Below, piece by piece: positions 34,670-43,735 of a stretch of 64,000 nucleotides of DNA. Position 1 is the first letter of the stretch. Every line of letters starts with the position of its first letter. The stretch is from positions 124,001 through 188,000 of the forward strand of contig JAXGYX010000001.1 in assembly GCA_040772065.1 (NCBI GenBank), read 5' to 3'. This DNA is from JAXGYX01 sp040772065. Its GTDB lineage: Bacteria; Bacillota; Clostridia; Saccharofermentanales; Fastidiosipilaceae. The translations under genes and the position numbers were made by a program. The notes under the pieces are model-generated. The model ran no database searches and was not told where the DNA came from. It was given only the letters and a program-made list of their open reading frames with translations.

Positions 34670-37600
34670 AAGATAGCTTTTTCATTCAAACAGATAAAAA
34701 AGTTGAACAGAAATTTGCGTTGTTTAATGACCCCGACTTTACCGATATTCAATATCATGAACAGTTCCCAACAATTTATCATCTGAGATACGATTTAATC
34801 AATAAAAATGGACCATTCGATGTCCGTTTGGTTTATCTCGCCTGTCACCATATTATGAAACATCGTGGTCATTTTCTGTTTTCGGGAAATGAATTAAATG
34901 CCACATCCGAACTAAAAGGTTCGCTTTCAAATGTTCGTGACTATCTAGAAGAAAGAGACGTTGAGTTTTGGGATGAGTCTCAAGACTCGCAGATGGAGTC
35001 TGTGCTGCGGAATGAAAGCTTGACACGATCGGATAAAAACCGAAGTTTAGTCGCGCTTGTCGCCTCACCTTCAAGCGTGTACAAAGAGGTGTGTAGATTA
35101 TTGGCCGGGCTATCTGTCGATCCGAGTAAAATATTTGAAAACGTAGAATCAGAAGATGGGAAAAGTGTCAAATGTGATTTTTCAAAAGATTATGATGAAA
35201 AGCGTGATGAGATTAGCAGCCTCATTGGAGATGGAATTGAACTGATCGATGAACTTCATTCGATCTATAACTGGTTTATTCTAGCAGGTATTTTGGGCGA
35301 CGATATTTACTCCTCCTCGCCGAGTATCTCAAAAAGGCGCCTGAATATTCATGATGAGCATTCGCGTGACTTAAAGGCGTTGAAACAAGTGCTGAGACAT
35401 ATCGATGAATCGTATGACAATCACTTCTTTGACGACTGCTTCAAAATTAGCAAAAATAATAAAAATAATTATGTGGCTTTTACCGGGCACTTGAAACTTC
35501 GTTCGGGTGCGAATGCGATTGTCCTTTACCGCTGTGATCATGAGTTGTTCTTAAAATATCTCACAGGCATGCTGGAGCCACTGAAAGAGGATCCGCTCGT
35601 CAAACCAATCCTGGAAAAGATTGAGAAAAAACATTTTTTGCAAAAGATCACTTCATCCGGAAATGGTGTTGTTCCAAGGCAACTGCACTATATGGAATTA
35701 AAGCAAATCTTAGAGAAAGCTTCGTCATATTTGCCTTTCTTGAAAGATGATACGCAAAGCAAAATCTTGCAGACATTTAATTTTCGTGTCCCATATTATG
35801 TCGGTCCGTTTAATGATCAGGTGAGCTGGATTCAAAGGCGGTCGAACGAGCCCATTCGTCCATGGAATTTTAAGGAAATTGTGGATCTCGAGGCGACAGC
35901 GGAAGGTTTTATTAGAGAGTTGACAAACAAATGTACATACCTCTCCGATCAAGATGTCCTTCCAAAACAATCCTTATTATACAGTGAGTTTTTAGTCAGA
36001 AACGCGATCAACATGCTGACTGTTGACGGTCAGCGTTTGGATCAAGAATATCGTGACGGTCTATACGAGACCTTATTTGAAAATCGCACTAAATCAGGAA
36101 AAATCACGAAGAAGCGTGTCGCGTCCGCCTTGAAATGTCTAGGTCTGGACTGCGGACACGAGATGATTGGCGGTATGGATATTGAAATTCCGGCTCAGTT
36201 GAAGGCCCGTTTAGATTTTAAAAGAATAGTTGGCGATAAACTGTCCGATCAACAGATTGAATCGATCATACATCGGATTACTGTTTTCCCGGAGAATGAT
36301 GGCGTTTTGACCAATTGGTTGATTAACCAATTTGGATCAATTCTAAATGAAGAAGAGCTGCAACAGATTAGAAAACTAAAGTACTCAGGCTGGGGGACGC
36401 TATCTCGAAAACTTTTGACCGGCGTTAAACACTTATGGGAGGACGGTGTTGAGCGTAGCATCATCGAAAGCATGCGCAGTCATCCTGTTGTTTTGATGGA
36501 ACTATTAAGCAAAGAGTATACCTACGCGAAGCAGATTGATGAATTGAACCAATCATTGCTAGGAGATACCGAGTTTTTAACATACGACGATCTTGATGTA
36601 TATCGATTGTCGCCGTCTGTAAAAAAGATGGTGTGGCAGACGCTCAAGATATGTCGTGAAGTTAGCAAAATTATGGGAGGAGCGCCGGGAAAAATTTTTG
36701 TTGAGGTGACCCGCCAGACTGAGACGAATAAAGTGCGCACGTCGTCTAGAAAGACACAGTTAAATAATTTATATAAGGAATGTCAGGATGATTGCGCTGA
36801 TTTGATCAATCAGTTAAATCATCAAGAAGAGGACTCACTGAGGGGTAAAAAACTATACTTATACTACCTACAAAAAGGGCGGTGTATGTATTCGGGTGAC
36901 ATCATCGACTTAAACGACCTGTTGACCGACGCCAGTAAATACGACATCGATCACATTTATCCACGGTCCTATACAAAAGACGATAGTTTGAATAACACTG
37001 TTCTGGTCAAACAATCGCTTAATCGAGATAAGTCTGATACCTATCCGATTGATGTGAATATTAGGACAAAACAGCTGTCATTTTGGCAAACATTGCTGCG
37101 TCAAAAATTCATTTCGCTGGAAAAATTTAATCGCCTGAGCAGCCCCAATCAGTTGAGTCCGGAACAGATTGATAAGTTTATTGCGCGGCAATTGGTTGAA
37201 ACCAGTCAATCCACAAAGGCCGTCGCGAGCATCTTATCGCAGATCGCCGTCAACTCGGATGTCGTATATGTAAAGGCGGGGCATGTCTCCGATTTTCGTT
37301 ATCGGCATGGTACCAGAGATGACGCTGTGACCCAATTCTATTTTCCGAAAATTAGGGAGATTAATGATTTACATCATGCAAAAGATGCTTACTTGAACAT
37401 TGTGGTTGGCAACTGCTATGACACCAAATTTACGAAACGTTTTTTCGCGAAAGACTGGAACAGACAATACAATCTGGTTAAATTTTTTGATCGCGAAATA
37501 CGTGACGGGTCAGATTATTCATGGCTGCCGGGTCCACAAGGAACCATTCGGACAGTCGAACAAATGATGAGACGGAATAATGTACTCATCAGTTATGAGT

Positions 37601-38466
37601 CATATCGCCAAACAGATGGGTTTTACGATCAAATGTTGCAAGACAAGAGTAAGGGAAAAGGGCTTGGAAAGTCTCCTATTAAAACGAGCGACGAGAGATT
37701 TGCAAATACCTCACAATATGGTGCTTATAACAAAGTGACCGGTAGTTATTTTGCTTTGATAGAGCATGTCAAAAATAAAAAGGCACAGAAAATGCTGGTT
37801 TCGATTCCTCTATTATTGGCGGTGTGCAATCCCAATAACGAAGATTTGATTCAATATTGTCAAAATGAATTGGGATTGAAATCAGTTTCTGTTCTGGTTC
37901 CAGAGATCAAATATTGGAGTATTTTAGAGATTGATGGGGTTCGATATAGATTGTTGGCAAAGACATCGAACAACATTAAATGTGGCATCGATCAGCAACC
38001 ATTTTACAGCCAAGAATATGAGGTGGAGATTAAAAAACTATCCAGATTTAACTCGGTTGACCAAAGTGAGCGTTTGGCGCGTTTAAGCGATATTCAGAGG
38101 GCAGAGTTGAATGATGACGCTAATGAAATATTTAAGCAGTTGGTGGAAAAATTTAGATCAAAGCCATTCAGTTATGTATCCTCATATGCAAATCAGGGCG
38201 AAAAATGTCACGATCTGATGCCCGAGTTTTATACTTTAACTATTGAAAATAAACTGAAACTAATCTTTAATTTACATCGCCTGCTAACAGGTGAAGGAGC
38301 CGTTGTTGATCTTTCTGATTTATATTCACTGGCTGGTAAGGCTGATAAAAAGCAAGGCGCTCAAAGTGGAATGGTGACAATAGCAATGAAATTAAATAAT
38401 AGTAAGAAGTATTCGCTTATAGATAAATCGATCACCGGATTCTTTGAGATGAGACGGGAGATATAA
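34666..38466 (+). CDS. cas9: Cas9 main part (REC, RuvC-II, HNH, RuvC-III, PAM-interacting)
   Basis: This 1266-residue frame begins 'MKDSFFIQTDK' and carries the helical recognition lobe with 'HIMKHRGHFLF'. RuvC-II follows with its Glu in 'KIFVEVTRQTE', then the HNH nuclease with 'YDIDHIYPRSY' and 'NNTVLVKQSLNRDKSD', and RuvC-III with 'DLHHAKDAYLNIVVGN'. All catalytic residues are present. A C-terminal PAM-interacting region follows. It is an RNA-guided DNA endonuclease using tracrRNA and crRNA. If not joined to the preceding frame it lacks RuvC-I and the bridge helix and would not be active alone. cas1 follows 1 bp after its stop. Confidence 0.92.
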   Translation: MKDSFFIQTDKKVEQKFALFNDPDFTDIQYHEQFPTIYHLRYDLINKNGPFDVRLVYLACHHIMKHRGHFLFSGNELNATSELKGSLSNVRDYLEERDVEFWDESQDSQMESVLRNESLTRSDKNRSLVALVASPSSVYKEVCRLLAGLSVDPSKIFENVESEDGKSVKCDFSKDYDEKRDEISSLIGDGIELIDELHSIYNWFILAGILGDDIYSSSPSISKRRLNIHDEHSRDLKALKQVLRHIDESYDNHFFDDCFKISKNNKNNYVAFTGHLKLRSGANAIVLYRCDHELFLKYLTGMLEPLKEDPLVKPILEKIEKKHFLQKITSSGNGVVPRQLHYMELKQILEKASSYLPFLKDDTQSKILQTFNFRVPYYVGPFNDQVSWIQRRSNEPIRPWNFKEIVDLEATAEGFIRELTNKCTYLSDQDVLPKQSLLYSEFLVRNAINMLTVDGQRLDQEYRDGLYETLFENRTKSGKITKKRVASALKCLGLDCGHEMIGGMDIEIPAQLKARLDFKRIVGDKLSDQQIESIIHRITVFPENDGVLTNWLINQFGSILNEEELQQIRKLKYSGWGTLSRKLLTGVKHLWEDGVERSIIESMRSHPVVLMELLSKEYTYAKQIDELNQSLLGDTEFLTYDDLDVYRLSPSVKKMVWQTLKICREVSKIMGGAPGKIFVEVTRQTETNKVRTSSRKTQLNNLYKECQDDCADLINQLNHQEEDSLRGKKLYLYYLQKGRCMYSGDIIDLNDLLTDASKYDIDHIYPRSYTKDDSLNNTVLVKQSLNRDKSDTYPIDVNIRTKQLSFWQTLLRQKFISLEKFNRLSSPNQLSPEQIDKFIARQLVETSQSTKAVASILSQIAVNSDVVYVKAGHVSDFRYRHGTRDDAVTQFYFPKIREINDLHHAKDAYLNIVVGNCYDTKFTKRFFAKDWNRQYNLVKFFDREIRDGSDYSWLPGPQGTIRTVEQMMRRNNVLISYESYRQTDGFYDQMLQDKSKGKGLGKSPIKTSDERFANTSQYGAYNKVTGSYFALIEHVKNKKAQKMLVSIPLLLAVCNPNNEDLIQYCQNELGLKSVSVLVPEIKYWSILEIDGVRYRLLAKTSNNIKCGIDQQPFYSQEYEVEIKKLSRFNSVDQSERLARLSDIQRAELNDDANEIFKQLVEKFRSKPFSYVSSYANQGEKCHDLMPEFYTLTIENKLKLIFNLHRLLTGEGAVVDLSDLYSLAGKADKKQGAQSGMVTIAMKLNNSKKYSLIDKSITGFFEMRREI

Positions 38467-38467
38467 A

Positions 38468-39352
38468 ATGTCGTGGCGGACCGTTTGCATTACAAAACGT
38501 GCCAAACTTGAATACCGCATGGGTGCGATGGTTGTTCGGGGTGAAGACACCGTCCGTGTTCATCTATCCGAGATGGCGGTGTTGATTGTAGAGAGCACGG
38601 CGGTCTCGATCACGACCAGCCTGTTGCTTGAGCTGGCTAAGGCAAAAATTAAAGTGATCTTTTGTGATGATCAACATAATCCGTATGGTGAGCTGATCAC
38701 CCATAGAGATTCACATAACAGTAGTGAAACCATTCGCAACCAGATCATATGGACGCCGGAGATCAAAGATTATGTATGGATGCTGATCATTCGGGAGAAA
38801 ATTAAACTTCAAGCGCAACACCTCGAGATTGCAAATCGTGAAGAATGGGTGATCCTCGAGAGTTATTTACATCAAGTGTTGCCGGCTGACCCTTCCAACA
38901 GGGAGGGTCACGCTGCCAAAGTATATTTCAATGCATTATTTGGAAAAGATTTTTCTCGAGATAGAGATTGCACGATCAACGCGGGGCTGAATTATGGATA
39001 TGGCCTGGTTTTATCGTCTGTTAATAAGGCGGTTACAGCCGCGGGGCGATTGACTCAAATTGGGATTTGGCATGATAACATGTATAACGCGTTTAACTTC
39101 TCATGTGATTTGATGGAACCGTTTCGGCCATTCGTCGATATTTATGTTAGAAAAGTGCTGAATAATCAAATGGATTTTAACGCTGAAGTCAAGCATCAAA
39201 TGCTTCTGTTTTTAGAGACCAATGTACTATTTGAAGGGCAGAAACAAAAGGTGGGGAATGCGATCCGTATGTATGTAACCAGAGTTATACAGCTATTGGA
39301 CGAAAACAAAAAAGACAAGTTACCGGACTTGGCATTATGTACAGATTTATGA
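38468..39352 (+). CDS. cas1: CRISPR-associated endonuclease Cas1 (type II)
   Basis: This 294-residue integrase subunit inserts new spacers at the leader end. It shows the type II pattern 'TVCITKRAKLEYRMGAMVVR', 'LIVESTAVSITTSLLLELAKAKIKVIFCD', the metal ligands in 'DCTINAGLNYGYGLVLS', 'IGIWHDN' and 'FNFSCDLMEPFRPFVD'. Length is normal and no defect is seen. It forms the Cas1-Cas2 complex with the next gene, whose start overlaps it by 16 bp. Confidence 0.95.
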   Translation: MSWRTVCITKRAKLEYRMGAMVVRGEDTVRVHLSEMAVLIVESTAVSITTSLLLELAKAKIKVIFCDDQHNPYGELITHRDSHNSSETIRNQIIWTPEIKDYVWMLIIREKIKLQAQHLEIANREEWVILESYLHQVLPADPSNREGHAAKVYFNALFGKDFSRDRDCTINAGLNYGYGLVLSSVNKAVTAAGRLTQIGIWHDNMYNAFNFSCDLMEPFRPFVDIYVRKVLNNQMDFNAEVKHQMLLFLETNVLFEGQKQKVGNAIRMYVTRVIQLLDENKKDKLPDLALCTDL

Positions 39353-39654
39353 GAGTGATTGTTTTCTTTGATTTGCCCGTGACAACTTCACGTGAAAGGC
39401 GTGAATATGCGAGGTTTCGTAAATACTTGATCACAAATGGTTTTCTTATGATGCAGGAATCGGTGTACAGCAAGATCGCTTTAACTTCCAGCAGTTTAAC
39501 GCTCATTATCGAAAGGTTAAAGGCGAATAAGCCGGCAAAAGGATTAGTGCAGCTTCTGACCATTACAGAAAAACAATATGCGAGGATCGAAAGCATAGTC
39601 GGTGAATCGAAAACGGACTTAATTAATGATGATCAAAGGACTGTGATTTTATGA
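39337..39654 (+). CDS. cas2: CRISPR-associated protein Cas2
   Basis: This 105-residue protein has the Cas2 start 'MRVIVFFDLPVTTSRERREYARFRKYLITNGF' with the conserved Asp after the first strand, and 'VYSKIALTSSS'. Cas2 is the structural core of the spacer integration complex. The start at 39337 overlaps cas1, and the stop overlaps the csn2 ATG (ATGA), so the adaptation genes are translationally coupled. Confidence 0.95.
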   Translation: MYRFMRVIVFFDLPVTTSRERREYARFRKYLITNGFLMMQESVYSKIALTSSSLTLIIERLKANKPAKGLVQLLTITEKQYARIESIVGESKTDLINDDQRTVIL

Positions 39655-40333
39655 GACTTCAACATAATATGATTCGATTGCCGATCGTGAGAGAAGATGA
39701 CTGTGTCTCCGTCCTTGTTGTTGAGCATGGCAAATTATTTCGTGAAATTCTAACTTCACTCGACTGTCAAGCCAATGGGCAAGAGGGTGAATTCGTTTTA
39801 TCTGAGAAGGGTGGCCCTATTGATATTGCGAAACAAGTCTCCTTGTTACTCGAACCGATTCATTTTAATCTGAATAGTCGTCAGGCCGTTAACAGGCTTT
39901 ATTCCTTTTTGGAAGAGAAGTCAGTTGAACAAGAATTGAATCACAAAATTGAATTGAAATTAGAGTTGATCCGGAATTTGTTAGGAGAGCTGATCTACGA
40001 TGAAGGTATGATCTCTATGGCTTCAACTCAAGTTACGCTCCCGGATATGTTTAAGCTTTTTGGTGTTTGCTTTTCAATTGATGATGTAAACTCGTACGTT
40101 GAGCAGTTGCAAGAATATCTGCTATCTGTCACTAAATATATTGGTAAGAAGCTGTTTGTATTCGCACAATTGTTTTCCTTTTTGACAGACAAAGAATTTT
40201 TGAATTTATGTCTTTTGTTAAGCGTGAAGAGCTAAATGTATTGTTGATCGAACGTTGGTTGCCTGAAACGGTAAAGAACCCGTATGGACAAATCCTTATT
40301 GTGGATCAAGATTATTGTGAGATAGTAAGGTAA
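39651..40333 (+). pseudogene. csn2: CRISPR-associated protein Csn2 (type II-A), frameshifted near the end
   Basis: The first frame (to 40235) gives 194 residues with Csn2 features: 'VSVLVVEHGKLFREILTSL', 'GEFVLSEKGGPIDIAKQVSLLLEPI' and 'LNSRQAVNRLY'. In another frame, from the T5 run 40197-40201 on, the expected C-terminus appears ('FVKREELNVLLIERWLPETV' and 'GQILIVDQDYCEIVR') and stops at 40333. With a sixth T the protein has 227 residues, the family norm. Csn2 forms a ring around DNA ends and is needed for spacer acquisition; its presence assigns the locus to subtype II-A. Whether the truncation is real cannot be told here. Confidence 0.88.
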
Positions 40334-40450
40334 AATGAACCTTGACAATTTATTTTTACTTCTAGTGTTTGGCCACCATTGCGTCCTACCAAAACGTGAA
40401 ACAACACCAAAATAATTGCACTGAAATGGTCGATTATTTTTGAATTTGAG
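40334..40450 (+). promoter_or_regulatory. CRISPR leader
   Basis: The 117-bp AT-rich leader lies between csn2 and the first repeat. It holds a TTGACA box (40342-40347) and ends in ATTTGAG immediately before the first repeat. ATTTGAG is the known leader-anchoring motif of one group of type II-A systems, which directs integration at this end. The array is therefore transcribed on the + strand, with newest spacers at the left. Confidence 0.75.
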
Positions 40451-41048
40451 GTTTGAGAACCGTGTTGTTTCGAATGGTGGTCAAACGTGTGAAAGTCGTT
40501 GCCATGTCAGACGACGGTTTGAGAACCGTGTTGTTTCGAATGGTGGTCAAACTAACCGCCTGCGCCAAAGGGATGATGAGGCGTTTGAGAACCGTGTTGT
40601 TTCGAATGGTGGTCAAACCGAGCGGCGCCTGCCCGTCAAGCACATCTTGTTTGAGAACCGTGTTGTTTCGAATGGTGGTCAAACTGTTACTTTAATTCCA
40701 TATCCGTCATTCATGTTTGAGAACCGTGTTGTTTCGAATGGTGGTCAAACTGGAACGCCGACACGATGAAACAGGCAATGGTTTGAGAACCGTGTTGTTT
40801 CGAATGGTGGTCAAACTTCGCTAGATATGTCGAGGTTCATGCGATTGTTTGAGAACCGTGTTGTTTCGAATGGTGGTCAAACAACGTACTTCACGAGAAT
40901 CTCCAGTGCGAAGTTTGAGAACCGTGTTGTTTCGAATGGTGGTCAAACGGATTGTGAGCGTGCCTTGACGCAAGGCGCGTTTGAGAACCGTGTTGTTTCG
41001 AATGGTGGTCAAACTGTCCGCTTCGTCTAAAAACTCGTTGCACTGTTT
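40451..41048 (+). CRISPR. CRISPR array, leader-proximal part (9 repeats plus 4 bp of the tenth)
   Basis: The 36-bp repeat begins GTTTGAGAACCGTG and ends GAATGGTGGTCAAAC. Repeats start at 40451 and every 66 bp after, with 30-bp spacers. The tenth repeat (41045) is cut after GTTT by an IS256-type insertion; the array resumes at 43736. Repeats are identical here. The nine complete units next to the leader are the most recently acquired. Confidence 0.97.
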
Positions 41049-41133
41049 GGATAGCGTACATTTAAGTTTGCAACTTTAGAAGAAAGAGTCATAGGACTTC
41101 GTTACAATGATTGTTAAGGAAAAAACAAATCGG

Positions 41134-42475
41134 GGCTCTGTTAATTAAAGATGAGAGACAAGAGATCTGAAATGCAATTGGCGAACAAAGATTCAGAAGA
41201 AACTTAAGGATTCACCAGTTGAAAAGAAGATAGCACAAAGAAAGCATGTAAGGAAAGCGAAAGAATAAAATCCGGACATGCGAAAGAAATCTCGAAAGAG
41301 ATTCAATTGAACTTTGAGAACTGAATATGCCTAAGCAATCAGAAGACAGGCTCTCCTTTGTTTTTCTTGGTACTGTGCCCCGGCAACCTGAGCTGGAGTC
41401 CAGTTGAAGAGAGATTGGTGCGGTCTGATGTAGTTGTAAAAGAAGATATAAAGCGCAATCAGGATGTTAGCAGACTCAAAAGAGTCAAAGCCTCTTTTAG
41501 CCTTATACCAAGCCTTAAACTGGCCATTAAACGCTTCCATGACATTGTTGGAAATATCATCAGAGAACGCTTCGACGAGCTGGTGCTCAACACAGGGAGC
41601 AAGGTGATCGAACGCTCTTTGGTAAGCGGGATATCTGTCTGTGAAACATGCTTTGTGGATTGCCAAACTGCTCCTGACAGCTGTGAATGAGAGAGTAGGC
41701 GGACGTAGTATCTCTGGTTGGTGACAGATGAAAGTCCAGAATCATCCTTGTTTCAGAATCCATGGCAAGCCAGAGATAATACCATTTGCCCTTGATCTTC
41801 ACGTAGGTTTCGTCAAAATGCCATTCGTCAGAGTCAGCTAGGTTGATCTGCTTCTTGTAAGGTTCAGCTGCCGCTAGGAGAGCAGGCGCGAAGCGTTTAC
41901 ACCACTTAGAGATTGTGACATGAGACACCTCAATGTTGTGTGCGAGTCGAAGTGTTTCAGAAACCTTTCTCAAGGTGGAATTGCCAATAAAGTAATGGAT
42001 GAGAGCCGTTAGAACAAGATGGAAAGGATGACGCATTCGTTCATTGTGAACTGCTCTAGCGGAATAACTTTAGACGAGCAGGATGGAATTTCAACCAGCT
42101 TTACAACAAAGAAAGAGTGGTAACACTTCTTGTCTCCACAACGAAAGTTGGAATACAGCTTGTAGTCATGGTGCAGGAAGCTAGCCCTACCACACTTAGG
42201 ACAAGGAGGGTACTTTCTTTGAAAATCTTCCTTCTTATTCTTACTGGCAGGTGCCCATTGTCTCATGCAATTGCGACACTGGAACTTCTGATTACCTTTT
42301 TATCTTTACCGAAGTGGTAAAGGCTTTTAGAGAAACAGCGGGGACAAGTTAGATTAGATGGTATACTTTTCATGAGATCTGATTTGCTCCTTTCCTTAGG
42401 GAGGTACCTGTTTTGTGGTGAAACTATTGTACCAAAGGCATTTCAGATCTCTTTTTTTATTAAGTTAACAGAAGC
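41134..42475 (-). mobile_element. IS6-like element nested in the IS256-type element
   Basis: Termini are GGCTCTGTTAATTAA at 41134 and, on the other strand, GCTTCTGTTAACTTAAT ending at 42475, similar to IS6-family ends. The 8-bp duplication CAAATCGG is found at 41126-41133 and at 42476-42483. The transposase is read on the reverse strand. The element sits 25 bp upstream of the IS256 transposase ATG, leaving that gene's ribosome site intact. A remnant of the same element lies at 1968-2146. Total length of 1.34 kb is longer than a typical IS6 member. Confidence 0.8.
41331..42373 (-). pseudogene. IS6/IS240-like DDE transposase, multiple frameshifts
   Basis: The gene starts at ATG 42373 ('MKSIPSNLTCPRC') after AAAGGAG. 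A zinc ribbon follows ('TCPRC', 'FQCRNC', 'PCPKCGRASF'), then the DDE core with 'DEWHFDETYVKIKGKWYYLWLAMD', 'CFTDRYPAYQRAF' and 'NVMEAFNGQFKAW'. Frame changes are needed at the A5 run (T5 on the + strand, 42297-42301), near 42025 and near 41660, two losses and one gain of a base. The corrected protein would have about 347 residues. As read it is inactive. The family call rests on the spacing and wording of the catalytic motifs. Confidence 0.75.
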
Positions 42476-42500
42476 CAAATCGGTGTAAGGAGAAATCACT

Positions 42501-43685
42501 ATGACTCAAAATCAAGATACCACAAACCTAGAAGCAATGCTCTGGCAATTTATGGGAATGGACGATCCAATGCGCAGTATGTTGGAATGGCTTTGCAATC
42601 AATTGATGGAAGCGGAAGTGTCCCATCAAATTGGCGCAAAGAAACATGCTCAAAGCGAAGAACGTATTAGCAGCCGCAGCGGATATCGCGTACGCCGCTT
42701 CGATACGAGGATGGGCACCAGCTATCTAATGGTTCCAAAAGTGCGCAAAGGTGGTTACATTCCGTTTTTTGTGACGGAACGCAAACGCAGCGAGGTAGCG
42801 CTGATTCAAGTGGTCCAGGAAGCATATATTCAGGGCGTATCCACCCGAAAAATGGAAAGGCTGGCAGCAAGTCTAGGGATAGACAGCCTGTCCGGAAGCC
42901 AGGTCAGTCAGATGACGAAAGGGCTAAATGAGCAAGCAGAGGCTTTTCGCCATCGAGCGTTGACCATGGACTATCCGGTGATTTGGGTGGATGCTCTTTA
43001 CGAGAAGGTTCGTTATGATCATCGAGTGGTCAGCATGGCGATTCAGATCGTCTGTGGTGTCGCAGAGGACGGTCATCGTGAGATCCTAGCGATTGAGCCG
43101 ATGTTGGAAGAATCGGAAGAAAGCTACCGCTTACTTTTTCAAAGCTTGCGTGAACGAGGATTGAAAACGCCAAAACTAATTGTCTCGGATGCTCATAACG
43201 GCTTAACGGCCGCTATTCGAAAATGTTTTCCCGGCAGCAGCTGGCAACGTTGCAAAGTACATTTTATGCGTAATATCCTGGTACATGTTTCCAGAGCGGA
43301 AAAAGACCGCTTCGCCGCTCAGCTCAAACTCATCTGGCAGGCCAGTAGCATGGAAGAAGCTGTTGTGCTGGCACGCAGATTGGCTGAGTTATATGAGAAA
43401 CGATTTCCAAAAGCAATTGAGATTTTGGAAGCAGGGCTGGAAGACAGTTTAACGTTTTATGCGTTCCCCACGCTGGACAGCAGAAAAATCAGTTCCAACA
43501 ATATTATGGAACGGTTGAATCGAGAGATTCGGCGTAGGACAAAGGTAATTGGAATCTTCCCTAATCCTGAATCTTATGTTCGATTGATTTCGATCTACCT
43601 TCTGGAATACAGTGAGGACTGGTCCAGCTCTCGAGCCTATCTTAGTGCCAGATCATTGGAATCAATCGTGTTAGAAGCCGCATAA
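42501..43685 (+). CDS. IS256-family (mutator type) transposase
   Basis: This intact 394-residue transposase has the family's N-terminal region ('QLMEAEVSHQIGAKKH', 'SGYRVRRFDTRMGTSYLMVPKVR'). The DDE residues are in 'VIWVDALYEKVRYD', 'LIVSDAHNGL' and 'SNNIMERLNREIRRRT', and the CH motif in 'RCKVHFMRN'. It starts behind TAAGGAG. No defect is visible, so the element may be mobile. The nested IS6-like insertion lies just upstream and could have replaced its promoter. Confidence 0.92.
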   Translation: MTQNQDTTNLEAMLWQFMGMDDPMRSMLEWLCNQLMEAEVSHQIGAKKHAQSEERISSRSGYRVRRFDTRMGTSYLMVPKVRKGGYIPFFVTERKRSEVALIQVVQEAYIQGVSTRKMERLAASLGIDSLSGSQVSQMTKGLNEQAEAFRHRALTMDYPVIWVDALYEKVRYDHRVVSMAIQIVCGVAEDGHREILAIEPMLEESEESYRLLFQSLRERGLKTPKLIVSDAHNGLTAAIRKCFPGSSWQRCKVHFMRNILVHVSRAEKDRFAAQLKLIWQASSMEEAVVLARRLAELYEKRFPKAIEILEAGLEDSLTFYAFPTLDSRKISSNNIMERLNREIRRRTKVIGIFPNPESYVRLISIYLLEYSEDWSSSRAYLSARSLESIVLEAA

Positions 43686-43735
43686 GCTGTAATGAAGTTC
43701 TATGAAGTTGCGAACTAAATTTGACACTAACCACT

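Larger units (their letters stand above)
41049..43731 (+). mobile_element. IS256-family element inserted in a CRISPR repeat
   Basis: The element is bounded by imperfect terminal inverted repeats: GGATAGCGTACATTTAAG at 41049 pairs with the complement of the end at about 43704-43731, with similarity continuing through GCAACTT and CATAG(G/A)ACTTC. Target duplications CACTGTTT lie at 41041-41048 and 43732-43739, the 8-bp size expected for IS256. It carries an intact transposase gene. 1342 bp of its length are a nested IS6-like insertion in front of the transposase start. Confidence 0.85.
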
